Of a DNA stretch of 64,000 bases, positions 50,192-58,360 are shown in pieces. The position numbers were made by a program, and so were the translations under genes. This DNA comes from Teretinema zuelzerae (lineage in GTDB: Bacteria; Spirochaetota; Spirochaetia; Treponematales; Treponemataceae): positions 248,001-312,000 of the forward strand of contig NZ_JAINWA010000001.1 of the NCBI RefSeq assembly GCF_021021555.1, written 5' to 3'. A model generated the notes under the pieces. That model was given only the letters and a program-made list of their open reading frames with translations, ran no database searches and was not told the DNA's origin. Numbering within the stretch: position 1 is the first letter of the stretch; the number at the start of each line of letters is the position of its first letter.

Positions 50192-51277
50192 TTAAGCCTC
50201 CTTCTTCGCCGGCGCATCTGGCGCAGCGTTTTTTCTCGCGATGTCGCCGAAGGAACCACCGCCCGTCCGCATCCTCGCACGGGCGAAATACTCGCGGACT
50301 GCGGGAGAGGAGATTATCATGAGGATAATGATGAACACGGCCTTGAAAGCTTTGATCGTCTCGGTGCCGACCTCGAGTCTGAGCAGCGTCCTGCTCAGCA
50401 TCTCGATAGTGTACGCGCCGATGATCGAACCGGTGATGCTGAACTTTCCGCCGGACAGGGCGTTGCCGCCGATGGCGACGGCGAGGATCGCGTCCATCTC
50501 GACGAACTTGAGGATGTTGACGCTGTCGTGGCGGCCGGCTTTAGTAACCGCGATGAAGCCTGCGACCGCTGTACAGATTCCGAGAAGCATGTAGGACAGG
50601 AATTTGATCCGTATCGGGTTGATGCCGTTAAGCCGCGCCGCCTTCTCGTTGATTCCAACCGTCTCCGAGTAGAGCCGGAGATTGGTCACCTTGAGGAAAA
50701 CCGCGACGATCACGATAAAGATAGCCGTCAGAAGGATCGGCGTCTGTATCGGCAATCCCGGCATGATCCCGCCGATCTGGCTCGTCAGTTCATTGGCGAG
50801 AACGGGAGAGAGCTTGCCGTCGATCATAAACGAGATGGAGCGCCCCGCGGTAAACAGGATCAATGTCGCGACCATCGGCTGCACCTTGAATATTGCGACC
50901 AGAGAGCCGTTGAACGCGCCGATGACGATGCCGACGCCGCAGCTTATAAGGAAACCGAGAAAGATGGTCATCCAGGTGATCTCGCTCGATTGGAGGAGAA
51001 ACTGGACGAACACGGCGGACGTGATCGCGGCGGCAACGCCGACGCTGATGTCCTGCCCGCGCGAGGACGCGGTGACCAGCGTCATGCCGATCGAAAGAAT
51101 TACAAGCTCCGAAGCGCCGAAAAGCATGTTCGGAATGTTCCCGTACAGAGCCCCGTTAATCATCTTAACGCTGAAATAATCGGCTCCCTTGATCAGGTTT
51201 ATCACGACAAGGATCGCAAGAACCGAGAGAGGGAGCAGGAGATGTGAAAAGTGCTGAGCGATTCTGTTCTGTTTCAT
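50192..51277 (-). CDS. Sugar ABC transporter permease 1 (RbsC/YtfT-like)
   Basis: 361 residues from the ATG at 51277, which overlaps the ATPase stop (ATGA); a longer reading to 51382 is rejected. About nine membrane helices. The signature ILSIGMTLVTASSRGQDISVG matches the CUT2 permease family, followed by LRLYSETVGINEKAARLNGI. With the second permease it forms the membrane channel. A Pro/Ala/Lys-rich tail ends the protein. Confidence 0.9.
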   Translation of the reverse strand: MKQNRIAQHFSHLLLPLSVLAILVVINLIKGADYFSVKMINGALYGNIPNMLFGASELVILSIGMTLVTASSRGQDISVGVAAAITSAVFVQFLLQSSEITWMTIFLGFLISCGVGIVIGAFNGSLVAIFKVQPMVATLILFTAGRSISFMIDGKLSPVLANELTSQIGGIMPGLPIQTPILLTAIFIVIVAVFLKVTNLRLYSETVGINEKAARLNGINPIRIKFLSYMLLGICTAVAGFIAVTKAGRHDSVNILKFVEMDAILAVAIGGNALSGGKFSITGSIIGAYTIEMLSRTLLRLEVGTETIKAFKAVFIIILMIISSPAVREYFARARMRTGGGSFGDIARKNAAPDAPAKKEA

Positions 51278-52776
51278 TTGTGTCCCCCCGCTATGACGTG
51301 CATAACGTCTTTTTGCGTCAAATTCGCGCCGGTCAGCTCGCCGGCGATCTGGCGGTCCTTCATGACGATGAGGCGCGAACAAGTCCGGAGCATTTCCTCT
51401 ATTTCGGAGGAAATGAACGTAACGCTGACGCCCTCTTCGGCGAGTTTGAGCATCAGTTTCTGGATTTCCACCTTGGTTCCGACGTCGATGCCCCGCGTCG
51501 GCTCGTCAAGAATCAGGTACTTGGGGTGCGTCAAAAGCCATCTGCCGAGGATAACCTTTTGCTGGTTGCCGCCGGAAAGCTGCTTGATGGGCGTATTGAC
51601 GGATGCGGTCTTGATGCTCAGGCGCTTTACGTACTCGTCCGCGAAAGCTTCCGCCTGTTTCCGCGAAAAGGGCCTGAAAAATCCCTTCATGACCTGCATT
51701 GCGAGAATGATATTATCGCGCACCGAAAGGTCGGCGATGATTCCGTCGCCCTTGCGGTCCTCGGGGAGGTAGCCGATGCCCTGCCTCATCGCATCGATAG
51801 GCTCGTCGATTTTTGCCTTCTTGCCGTTGATTTTTATCTCGCCGCCGGTAACCTTGTCCGCGGCGTAAATCGCGCGAACGCTCTCGCTGCGGCCGGATCC
51901 GAGGAGCCCGGTGAATCCGTTTATCTCTCCCTTCCGTATTGCGAAGTCAAAGGGCTTCACTCCCGCATCGCTCGAAAGGCCAGAAGCCTCTAAAACAGGG
52001 ACGCCGCCATCAAGCGTGCAGGTCTCGCCCTTTTTCAGGTTTTCCACGTCCTCGAGCGCCTTGCCCATCATCTTCGAGACCAGCTCGAATTGGGGAAGCG
52101 AAGCGGCTTCGTATTCTCCGATCAGCTCTCCGTTGCGGAGGACCGTGATTCTGTCGCTTATTTCATATACTTGATCGAGAAAGTGGGTGATAAAAACGAT
52201 TCCCACGCCTCTCGACTTGAGTTCGCGCATAAGCTCGAAAAGTTTCCGTACTTCATCCTCGTCGAGAGAGGATGTCGGCTCGTCGAGGACGAGAATTTTG
52301 CAGTCCATGTCGACTGCGCGCGCGATCGCGATCATCTGCTGCACCGCTAGCGAACAGCTCGAAAGCTGTTGGGTCGGCCTCGACGGAATGCTGAGCGAGT
52401 CGAGCAATTTCTTCGCTTTCGCGTTCATGCTGTTCCAGCTGACGAATGCATGCCTGCCCCGGCCGATGAACATGTTTTCCGCGACGGTCAGATTGGGACA
52501 CAGGGTTATTTCCTGGTAGACCGTGCCTATTCCATTGTCTTGCGCCTCTTGCGGCGATTTGAAGTGAACCGGCTTTCCTTCAACGGTTATTTGACCGGCG
52601 TCTTTTTCGTATACGCCCGTCATTACCTTAACAAGCGTGGACTTGCCTGCTCCATTTTCACCCATGAGTGCGTGGACTTCGCCTTTTCGCAACGTAAAGT
52701 TAACGTTCGACAGAGCCCGGACCCCGGGAAAGGTCTTGCAGATTCCCTGCATTTCTAGCACCTTATCCGACTGCAA
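51274..52776 (-). CDS. Sugar ABC transporter ATP-binding protein (CUT2 type)
   Basis: 500 residues with two ABC domains. First domain: Walker A GENGAGKST, signature LSSCSLAVQQM (diverged), Walker B ILVLDEPTSSLDEDE. Second domain: a degenerate Walker A (GLLGSGRSE), signature LSGGNQQK, Walker B YLILDEPTRGIDVGT. This tandem layout, with one weak site, is characteristic of MglA/RbsA/YtfR. It powers uptake of a pentose or hexose. It follows the binding-protein gene across a hairpin and is coupled to the permeases. Confidence 0.95.
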   Translation of the reverse strand: MQSDKVLEMQGICKTFPGVRALSNVNFTLRKGEVHALMGENGAGKSTLVKVMTGVYEKDAGQITVEGKPVHFKSPQEAQDNGIGTVYQEITLCPNLTVAENMFIGRGRHAFVSWNSMNAKAKKLLDSLSIPSRPTQQLSSCSLAVQQMIAIARAVDMDCKILVLDEPTSSLDEDEVRKLFELMRELKSRGVGIVFITHFLDQVYEISDRITVLRNGELIGEYEAASLPQFELVSKMMGKALEDVENLKKGETCTLDGGVPVLEASGLSSDAGVKPFDFAIRKGEINGFTGLLGSGRSESVRAIYAADKVTGGEIKINGKKAKIDEPIDAMRQGIGYLPEDRKGDGIIADLSVRDNIILAMQVMKGFFRPFSRKQAEAFADEYVKRLSIKTASVNTPIKQLSGGNQQKVILGRWLLTHPKYLILDEPTRGIDVGTKVEIQKLMLKLAEEGVSVTFISSEIEEMLRTCSRLIVMKDRQIAGELTGANLTQKDVMHVIAGGHK

Positions 52777-52810
52777 TTAGAGACCTCCTTCGGCTTACCG
52801 CGCATATTAA

Positions 52811-52836
52811 AAAAGCGGTGCGGCAGACCGCACCGC
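52811..52836 (-). terminator. Intercistronic terminator-like hairpin between binding protein and ATPase genes
   Basis: On the minus strand GCGGTGCGG-TCTG-CCGCACCGC (9-bp perfect stem, 4-nt loop) then TTTTTTAAT. It would stop most transcripts after the binding-protein gene, giving more binding protein than membrane subunits. A second GC-rich hairpin lies at about 52840-52875. Confidence 0.75.
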
Positions 52837-52917
52837 GCGATGCGGCGGCCGGAATCAACCGGAACGCCGCGCCGCCCTTTCAAAACGACTGATCGTGCAT
52901 AAACGCCTGAAGGACGG

Positions 52918-53925
52918 TTACTTTGTGATCACGCCCTTTCCGGGATCGGCATTGAGGCCGAGTTTGGTGATGATGTCGTCGGTGATCGTCGCGGTGTCCG
53001 CGAAGATTTCTTTCTGGAAGACGATTCCGGTCGGTAGCGTACCGGACTTGATCCACTTGGAAATCTCGCCTGCCTGGCGGGGGCTGCACTGCACGTCGCA
53101 GTCCCAGTATCCGGCCTGCACGTTGCGGAGAGCGAAGCGGTTAAAGTCGAATCCGAGGATTTTGACCTTTCCGTCCTTTCCATGGGTAATGCCGGCAGCG
53201 TCGAGAGCCTGAACGGCGCCCTGGGCCATGCCGTCATTTTCGGCGTAGATCACGTTGAAGTCTTTCTTCGCGGCGATCGCGGCTTCCACCACTTTGCGGG
53301 CTTCTTCGAGGCTCCAGCTGTCTCCGCCGGTACCGTCGGCGACCAGGTTGATCTTGCCGTCGGCCTTGGCCTTGAGCACGGCGGCGGAGCGGCCGAGTTC
53401 GGCGGCCGAACCAAGCTGTCCGCGGATGAGGATGAGATTAACCGTGCCGAGATTCTGGGCGAGAACCCAGTTCATAGCGGTGTTTCCCTCGGTCGCCATG
53501 TCGGAGACGAGAGCTGCCTGAAAGTTCGAGGCATCGGTATCAATGAGGCGGTCAAAGAGGAACACCTTGACGCCCGCGGTCTTCGCGGATTTAAGGACGT
53601 TGTCCCATCCGGACGCGTTCGCGGCAGAAATAAGGAGATAGTCGACGCCGTCGCGGATGTAGCCCTGAGCGGCGGCGATCTGCTCGCTGTTGTCGCCGGT
53701 GTTTGTCTGCTTCGCGTCGTAGCCGTTCGCTTTCGAGAAGACGGCGTTCATGTCTTCGACGTTCGCCTGGCGATATCCGGACTCTTCCGGCGGCAGGTTA
53801 ACGATACCAACCTTTATAAGCCCGCCAGCCCTCGGTGCCGCATCGCTCTTTCCGCCGGCGAATACCGGGGTTGCCATGACCATGGCCAAAAGGGCCAAAA
53901 TGGCGATCTTCGTGATCTTTTTCAT
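52918..53925 (-). CDS. Periplasmic sugar-binding protein of the ABC transporter
   Basis: 335 residues. A signal peptide (about 1-23, ending TPVFAGG) with no lipobox, then a type I periplasmic binding fold. The segments NSEQIAAAQGYIRDGVDYLL, KVFLFDRLID, NVIYAENDGMAQGAVQALDAAG and AGYWDCDVQCSPRQAGE match the RbsB/YtfQ class. The first gene of its operon, it delivers the sugar to the permeases. The leader holds an inverted repeat. Confidence 0.92.
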   Translation of the reverse strand: MKKITKIAILALLAMVMATPVFAGGKSDAAPRAGGLIKVGIVNLPPEESGYRQANVEDMNAVFSKANGYDAKQTNTGDNSEQIAAAQGYIRDGVDYLLISAANASGWDNVLKSAKTAGVKVFLFDRLIDTDASNFQAALVSDMATEGNTAMNWVLAQNLGTVNLILIRGQLGSAAELGRSAAVLKAKADGKINLVADGTGGDSWSLEEARKVVEAAIAAKKDFNVIYAENDGMAQGAVQALDAAGITHGKDGKVKILGFDFNRFALRNVQAGYWDCDVQCSPRQAGEISKWIKSGTLPTGIVFQKEIFADTATITDDIITKLGLNADPGKGVITK

Positions 53926-53963
53926 CTTTCTTCCTCCACTTTCATTACGTTACGGAGCGTATG

Positions 53964-53982
53964 CCCCTATATCCATTAGGGG
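53964..53982. promoter_or_regulatory. Inverted repeat in the leader of the binding-protein gene
   Basis: CCCCTA-N7-TAGGGG lies 39 nt upstream of the sugar-binding protein start, in the divergent region (53926-54176). It is a candidate site for the adjacent AraC-type regulator, or an RNA hairpin. No convincing -10/-35 pair for the minus-strand operon could be assigned. Confidence 0.4.
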
Positions 53983-54126
53983 GCCGTTTTGCCGCGGGCG
54001 CTACCTACATCCTTTCGCACTTAATATGATTTTTTTGGGCTAACAAGTTCACTCGCGGATATATCTAGACTTTTTTACGGGACTACTACGTTTTTATTCG
54101 ATCTGCACCGGGCAGTCCGTTTTTTA

Positions 54127-54154
54127 TTGCGCTCCCCGGCAGGTATGATACAAT
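54127..54154 (+). promoter_or_regulatory. Possible promoter of the sensor operon
   Basis: TTGCGC (54127-54132), a 16-nt spacer and TACAAT (54149-54154), ahead of the lipoprotein binding-protein gene. Confidence 0.5.
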
Positions 54155-54176
54155 GAGGGTTCTGGAAGGGTATCGC

Positions 54177-55151
54177 ATGGTTCGCCACGTCCGAACATTT
54201 TTTGTTATTCTCTGTATATTGACCATTTCCGCGTGCAAAGAAAGCAGACAGAACGACGGCGCGGCCGATCCTGTCGTGCTCGGATATTCCCAGCTCGGCG
54301 ACGAGAGTACCTGGCGCACGCGGAACAGCTTTTCCATCACGACCGCGGCGCAAAAAGCGGGAATCAAGATCATGTTCGAAGACGCCATGCAGGATCAGGC
54401 GAACCAGATCAAGGCGCTCCGTTCCTTCATCGCCTACAAGGTAGACGTGATAGCGTTTTCGCCGCTCGTCGAGACCGGCTGGGACACGGTGCTCGGAGAG
54501 GCGAAGGCGGCGGGCATCCCGGTGATTCTCGTGGATCGGATGATCAAGACCTCCGACCAGAGCCTCTATGCCTGCGCTCTCTGTTCGGACTTCAGGCGCG
54601 AGGGCCGCAAAGCCGGGGAATTCCTCGTGAAAAAGTACAAAAACGTTTCGGGTCCCGTCAACATCGTGGAGTTGGCGGGGACGGAGGAATCGACCCCCGC
54701 CATAGGGCGTTTCGAAGGCTTCAGGGATATTATTTCCGCGCATCCGAAATTCAGGGTGATATTCAGCGAAGACGGCGACTTCATGGCCAGCAAGGGCCGG
54801 GAACTCATGAACAAGATACTGGATCTCTACAAACCCGAAGAAATCAACGTGATCTATTCGCACAACGACGACATGACCTTCGGGGCCATCGAGGTGATGC
54901 AGGCGTCAGGAATCAGGCCCGGAAAGGACATCGCGATCATATCGGTCGACATGACCCAGCGGAGCGTCGATTACCTCAAGCTTGGCGTCGTCAACTGCAT
55001 CATAGAGTGCAATCCAAACAGCGGTGCGCAGGTGATGGAACTCGCGCGGAAAGTAGTCGCGGGGGAACCGGTGCCGAAAAGAACGTATATCGACGAGCAA
55101 ACGTTCGACGAATTCGGCGCCGTGGGAAACATTCCCAACCGCGGATACTGA
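54177..55151 (+). CDS. Lipoprotein sugar-binding protein, likely sensor partner
   Basis: 324 residues from the ATG at 54177, with GGAAGGG upstream; an in-frame ATG at 54153 lacks a Shine-Dalgarno. The signal peptide ends in the lipobox TISACKES. The rest is a type I periplasmic binding fold (IKALRSFIAYKVDVIAFSPL, VIYSHNDDMTFGAIEVMQASG). It is transcribed with a histidine kinase and a response regulator, divergent from a transporter with its own binding protein. This is like the XylFII-LytS arrangement in clostridia, where the second binding protein gates the kinase. It is inferred to sense the sugar and pass the signal. Confidence 0.88.
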   Translation: MVRHVRTFFVILCILTISACKESRQNDGAADPVVLGYSQLGDESTWRTRNSFSITTAAQKAGIKIMFEDAMQDQANQIKALRSFIAYKVDVIAFSPLVETGWDTVLGEAKAAGIPVILVDRMIKTSDQSLYACALCSDFRREGRKAGEFLVKKYKNVSGPVNIVELAGTEESTPAIGRFEGFRDIISAHPKFRVIFSEDGDFMASKGRELMNKILDLYKPEEINVIYSHNDDMTFGAIEVMQASGIRPGKDIAIISVDMTQRSVDYLKLGVVNCIIECNPNSGAQVMELARKVVAGEPVPKRTYIDEQTFDEFGAVGNIPNRGY

Positions 55152-55166
55152 CGGCGAAGGCATAAG

Positions 55167-56645
55167 ATGATGCGCAGCGACAGTATCAGGAAAGCGCTCA
55201 AATTCACGAACATCGTCATGATCCTCGCATCCATCGTCCCTTTTATCATCAACACGCTTTACTACAACATCACCCTGAACCAGTACGAGGGCATCATCGA
55301 GAACGTATACAGCGCGAACAGCCTTTCCAGCAACCTCAAAAATGATATTTACACCACCATGTGGAACATTGTGACCGGCAAGACAACGTTCAAGGATAAC
55401 ACGCAGTACGCGCTCATCGGCCGGATCAGGGAAAACCTCGACGAGCTCGAAAAAAACGCGAACAGCGAGGACAACGGATATCTTGTGCAGGTCGCGCGCA
55501 ATACCCTGGAAACAATGGAAAGCTATGTGAACAGTATCGGCGACAATATCGCCCGGGAACGTCCCGTCCGGGAGAACGAGGAATTACTTGGAGAGATCGC
55601 GTCTGTGAGCGATCTTCTCTACGACGTCATCCAGAAATTCGTCGCGGCGGAAATGGAGCTCGCGCATATCCAGAACGCGAAAATCCGGCAATCGATGGAC
55701 TTGATGACGCTTACGCAGGTTCTCCTCTTCTTCGCTATTCTCATGTTCCTGCTGCGCAATTACCGGCAGCTCAACCGCAGAATCAACGAGCCGATCTGGC
55801 GGCTCAAAACCATGGCGTCCCGCATCGCCCAGGGAGACCTTTCGATCCGCGTCGAAAAACCCGAGATCAGCGAGCTCGACGAACTCACGGACAGCCTCAA
55901 CACCATGGCAGAAAAGCTCATCAAGCTCATCGACCAGAACGTGCAGAAGCAGCGCAACCTCCAGAAGGCCGAGATGAAAGCCCTGCAGGCGCAGATCGCC
56001 CCGCACTTCATGTACAACACGCTCGGAACCATCCTCTCGCTCGCCGAGGACGGCCAGACCGAAAACGTCGTAACCACGACGCTTGCACTGTCGAGCTTTT
56101 TTCGGCTGTCGCTCAATAAAGGAAGGGACTGGGTCACGGTCGCCGAAGAGAAAGCCCACGTCGAAAATTACCTCGCGATACAGAAGATGCGGTACGGGGC
56201 CATTCTGGAATACGACTTCGATTTTTCCCCGGAGATACTGAAAGAATCGATGCTCAAACTCCTGCTGCAGCCCCTCGTCGAGAACGCGATATACCACGGG
56301 ATTAAGAAGACGCGGCGGCGCGGTCACATCGCGGTGAAAGGAACCGCCGAGGGCGATTCCATGATCTTCACGGTCCAGGACAACGGACTCGGGATGACGC
56401 CTGAGGAACTGGAGAAGCTGCAAGCGAACCTCTTGAACTACGACGTGTCGAGCCCCGGTTCGGGTTTCGGACTCTACAACGTGTACAAGCGCATCGAGCT
56501 CTATTACGAGACCGGCGACGGACTGACGGTTGAAAGCGAATACGACAAAGGCTGCACCATCACCCTGCGGCTGCCCATAGTGCGGACGCAGGCCGCGCAG
56601 CCGGCGCCCGACCAGACTCAAGCGGCGCCGACGGAAGGAGCTTAA
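55167..56645 (+). CDS. Sensor histidine kinase (YesM/LytS family)
   Basis: 492 residues. Two membrane helices (about 13-32 and 181-197) flank an extracytoplasmic domain of 150 residues that should contact the lipoprotein. A HAMP domain follows (about 198-260), then the His_kinase region with the phospho-acceptor His280 (LQAQIAPHFMYNTLGTI) and the GHKL ATPase with N box LVENAIYHGIKK and G box DNGLGMTPEE. The tail is Ala/Gln/Pro-rich. It passes phosphate to the adjacent regulator. Confidence 0.94.
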   Translation: MMRSDSIRKALKFTNIVMILASIVPFIINTLYYNITLNQYEGIIENVYSANSLSSNLKNDIYTTMWNIVTGKTTFKDNTQYALIGRIRENLDELEKNANSEDNGYLVQVARNTLETMESYVNSIGDNIARERPVRENEELLGEIASVSDLLYDVIQKFVAAEMELAHIQNAKIRQSMDLMTLTQVLLFFAILMFLLRNYRQLNRRINEPIWRLKTMASRIAQGDLSIRVEKPEISELDELTDSLNTMAEKLIKLIDQNVQKQRNLQKAEMKALQAQIAPHFMYNTLGTILSLAEDGQTENVVTTTLALSSFFRLSLNKGRDWVTVAEEKAHVENYLAIQKMRYGAILEYDFDFSPEILKESMLKLLLQPLVENAIYHGIKKTRRRGHIAVKGTAEGDSMIFTVQDNGLGMTPEELEKLQANLLNYDVSSPGSGFGLYNVYKRIELYYETGDGLTVESEYDKGCTITLRLPIVRTQAAQPAPDQTQAAPTEGA

Positions 56646-56649
56646 AAAC

Positions 56650-58254
56650 ATGTATACTGTTTTTCTCGTCGAGGACGAGCCCCTGATCCGGGCGAACATG
56701 CGAAACGCGATCGAGAACAGCGGCGAACCCTTTAGCTGCATAGGCGAGGCTGGAGACGGCGAACTCGCGCTTACGATCATACAGGACCTGAAGCCCGATA
56801 TCCTCATCACCGACATCAAGATGCCCTTCATGGACGGACTCACCCTCGCGCGGCACGCGAAGGCGATTATTCCCTGGCTCCGCGTCATCATCGTGAGCGG
56901 ATACGACGACTTCGACCTCGCGCGGCAGGCTATCGACATCGGCGTCGATCAGTACATCCTGAAACCTACGCCGAACAAGGATCTCTTCGCGGCGCTGCAC
57001 GTCGCGAGCGAAAAAATCGCCGAGCATAAAAAACAAAGCGTCTCGTTCTTGAAGCACCAGTCGAACGACGAGATGGTGAAGAATACTCTCATCGGTTCGT
57101 TTCTGGAACAGCTCTGCAACGGCGAAATCGGCGCCGACGAGGCGCTGCGCCGCGCCGACGAACTGGAGACAGGACTCCTGAGCAAGAGCTACGCGGTGGC
57201 GATCGCGCAGTATGAGGGAAAAAACGGTTACCCAAATCGCCTGACGATCACGTCCAAGGCGAAATACGCGCTGAGGAATGACCCGGAGGTCCTTTTTTTC
57301 ATGAGCGGCGCGGACCACGTCGTGCTGATCGTCAAGGGGCCGACGGACATCGACGCCACCGGGAAGGCCTACCACGCAGCCCAGACGCTAAAGCACGAGA
57401 TCGAAGACGACGGGTCGACCAAGCTCACCGTCGGCATCTCAGCCGTGACAAACCGCATCACGGGCATCCACGACGCGTACCGCGAGGCAGGCGTCTTGCT
57501 GAAGACGTTCGCCCAGACACACCGCAGCCGAATATTCTGCTCGGGCGACCTCTGCCGCGGCGACGCATCCGTCGTCCCGGCCATCGACGACCTCTTCGAC
57601 GCCGACGTGGAAAACAAACTCAAATTCGCCACTCCGCAGGACGTTCCCGCCATCGTCGCAGAGTTCGCGAAAAGCATCGACACCGACGAGATGCAGAGCC
57701 TCCTCTACCGATATTACATTCTCATGGATCTCACTGCGGCCGCGACGCGCATCATCCGCAACTTCAACCCGTCGATGGCACAGGCCGAGCTTTCCCGTCA
57801 CTTCGCAAGCCGCAAGGACGTGTTCTCTTCGGCCATTTCCGCGCAGGAGTTCACCGATCTCGCGACAAAGATTTGCCTGAAGTTCATAGAGCTCCGCGAC
57901 AGCGGCAACAGCTGCCATCACAAAAAAATCGTTCAGAAGGCCTGCGACTTCATCAAAGAAAACTTTAATACCCCCGATATTTCGCTCAATACCGTCGCAG
58001 CCCACGTCTCTTTAAGCCCGACGCACTTCAGCACGATCTTCGCGCAGGAAATGTCCGTGACATTCATAGACTATCTGACCGGGGCCAGGATGGAAAAGGT
58101 AAAAGAACTACTCGTGACCACCGACGAAAAAATCGTCAGCATCGCTTTCTCTGTCGGCTACAACGAGCCGAATTACCTCAGCTACATCTTCAAAAAGCGC
58201 GAGGGACTGACCCCGAAGGAATACCGGACAATGAAGAAGGCGAAAGCGGAGTGA
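56650..58254 (+). CDS. AraC-type two-component response regulator (YesN-like)
   Basis: 534 residues. Receiver domain 1-120 with the acidic pair Glu8/Asp9, phospho-acceptor Asp55 (ILITDIKMPFMDG) and Lys in ILKPTP. A long middle region (about 150-420) of unknown fold. The C-terminal AraC-type double helix-turn-helix (about 433-530: ISLNTVAAHVSLSPTHFSTIF, IVSIAFSVGYNEPNYLSYIFKK) binds DNA. It likely activates the divergent sugar transporter. It lies 4 nt after the kinase gene. Confidence 0.94.
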   Translation: MYTVFLVEDEPLIRANMRNAIENSGEPFSCIGEAGDGELALTIIQDLKPDILITDIKMPFMDGLTLARHAKAIIPWLRVIIVSGYDDFDLARQAIDIGVDQYILKPTPNKDLFAALHVASEKIAEHKKQSVSFLKHQSNDEMVKNTLIGSFLEQLCNGEIGADEALRRADELETGLLSKSYAVAIAQYEGKNGYPNRLTITSKAKYALRNDPEVLFFMSGADHVVLIVKGPTDIDATGKAYHAAQTLKHEIEDDGSTKLTVGISAVTNRITGIHDAYREAGVLLKTFAQTHRSRIFCSGDLCRGDASVVPAIDDLFDADVENKLKFATPQDVPAIVAEFAKSIDTDEMQSLLYRYYILMDLTAAATRIIRNFNPSMAQAELSRHFASRKDVFSSAISAQEFTDLATKICLKFIELRDSGNSCHHKKIVQKACDFIKENFNTPDISLNTVAAHVSLSPTHFSTIFAQEMSVTFIDYLTGARMEKVKELLVTTDEKIVSIAFSVGYNEPNYLSYIFKKREGLTPKEYRTMKKAKAE

Positions 58255-58271
58255 TTTTTTTTTGGGGGGGG
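58255..58271. repeat. T9-G8 homopolymer tract after the response regulator stop
   Basis: Nine T followed directly by eight G, immediately after the stop codon. No stable hairpin precedes it, so it is not a typical terminator. Such tracts are prone to slippage and to read errors. Confidence 0.8.
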
Positions 58272-58310
58272 TGATGAACGCCGTCGCTGATTACAACAGA
58301 TCGAGCCAAT

Positions 58311-58360
58311 CGCGCCGGCCGTCGCTCCCGCACAGGAAAGCCCATGCAGGGGCGGATCAG
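58311..58360. repeat. Structured intergenic repeat, degenerate copy C
   Basis: About 50 nt that match the CGCGCCGG core and the 3' end of copies A and B (ACAGGAAAGCCCATGCAGGG, then GCGGATCA). The middle part is missing. It lies between the sensor operon 3' end and the glycosyltransferase 3' end. Confidence 0.6.

Noticed and set aside
49198-51247. Long plus-strand frames opposite the two permease genes
   Set aside because: The products are Asp/Arg/His-rich, as expected from reading membrane-protein codons backwards.
55584-56939. 451-codon minus-strand frame opposite the sensor kinase
   Set aside because: The plus-strand kinase and regulator are complete with all motifs; the shadow has none.
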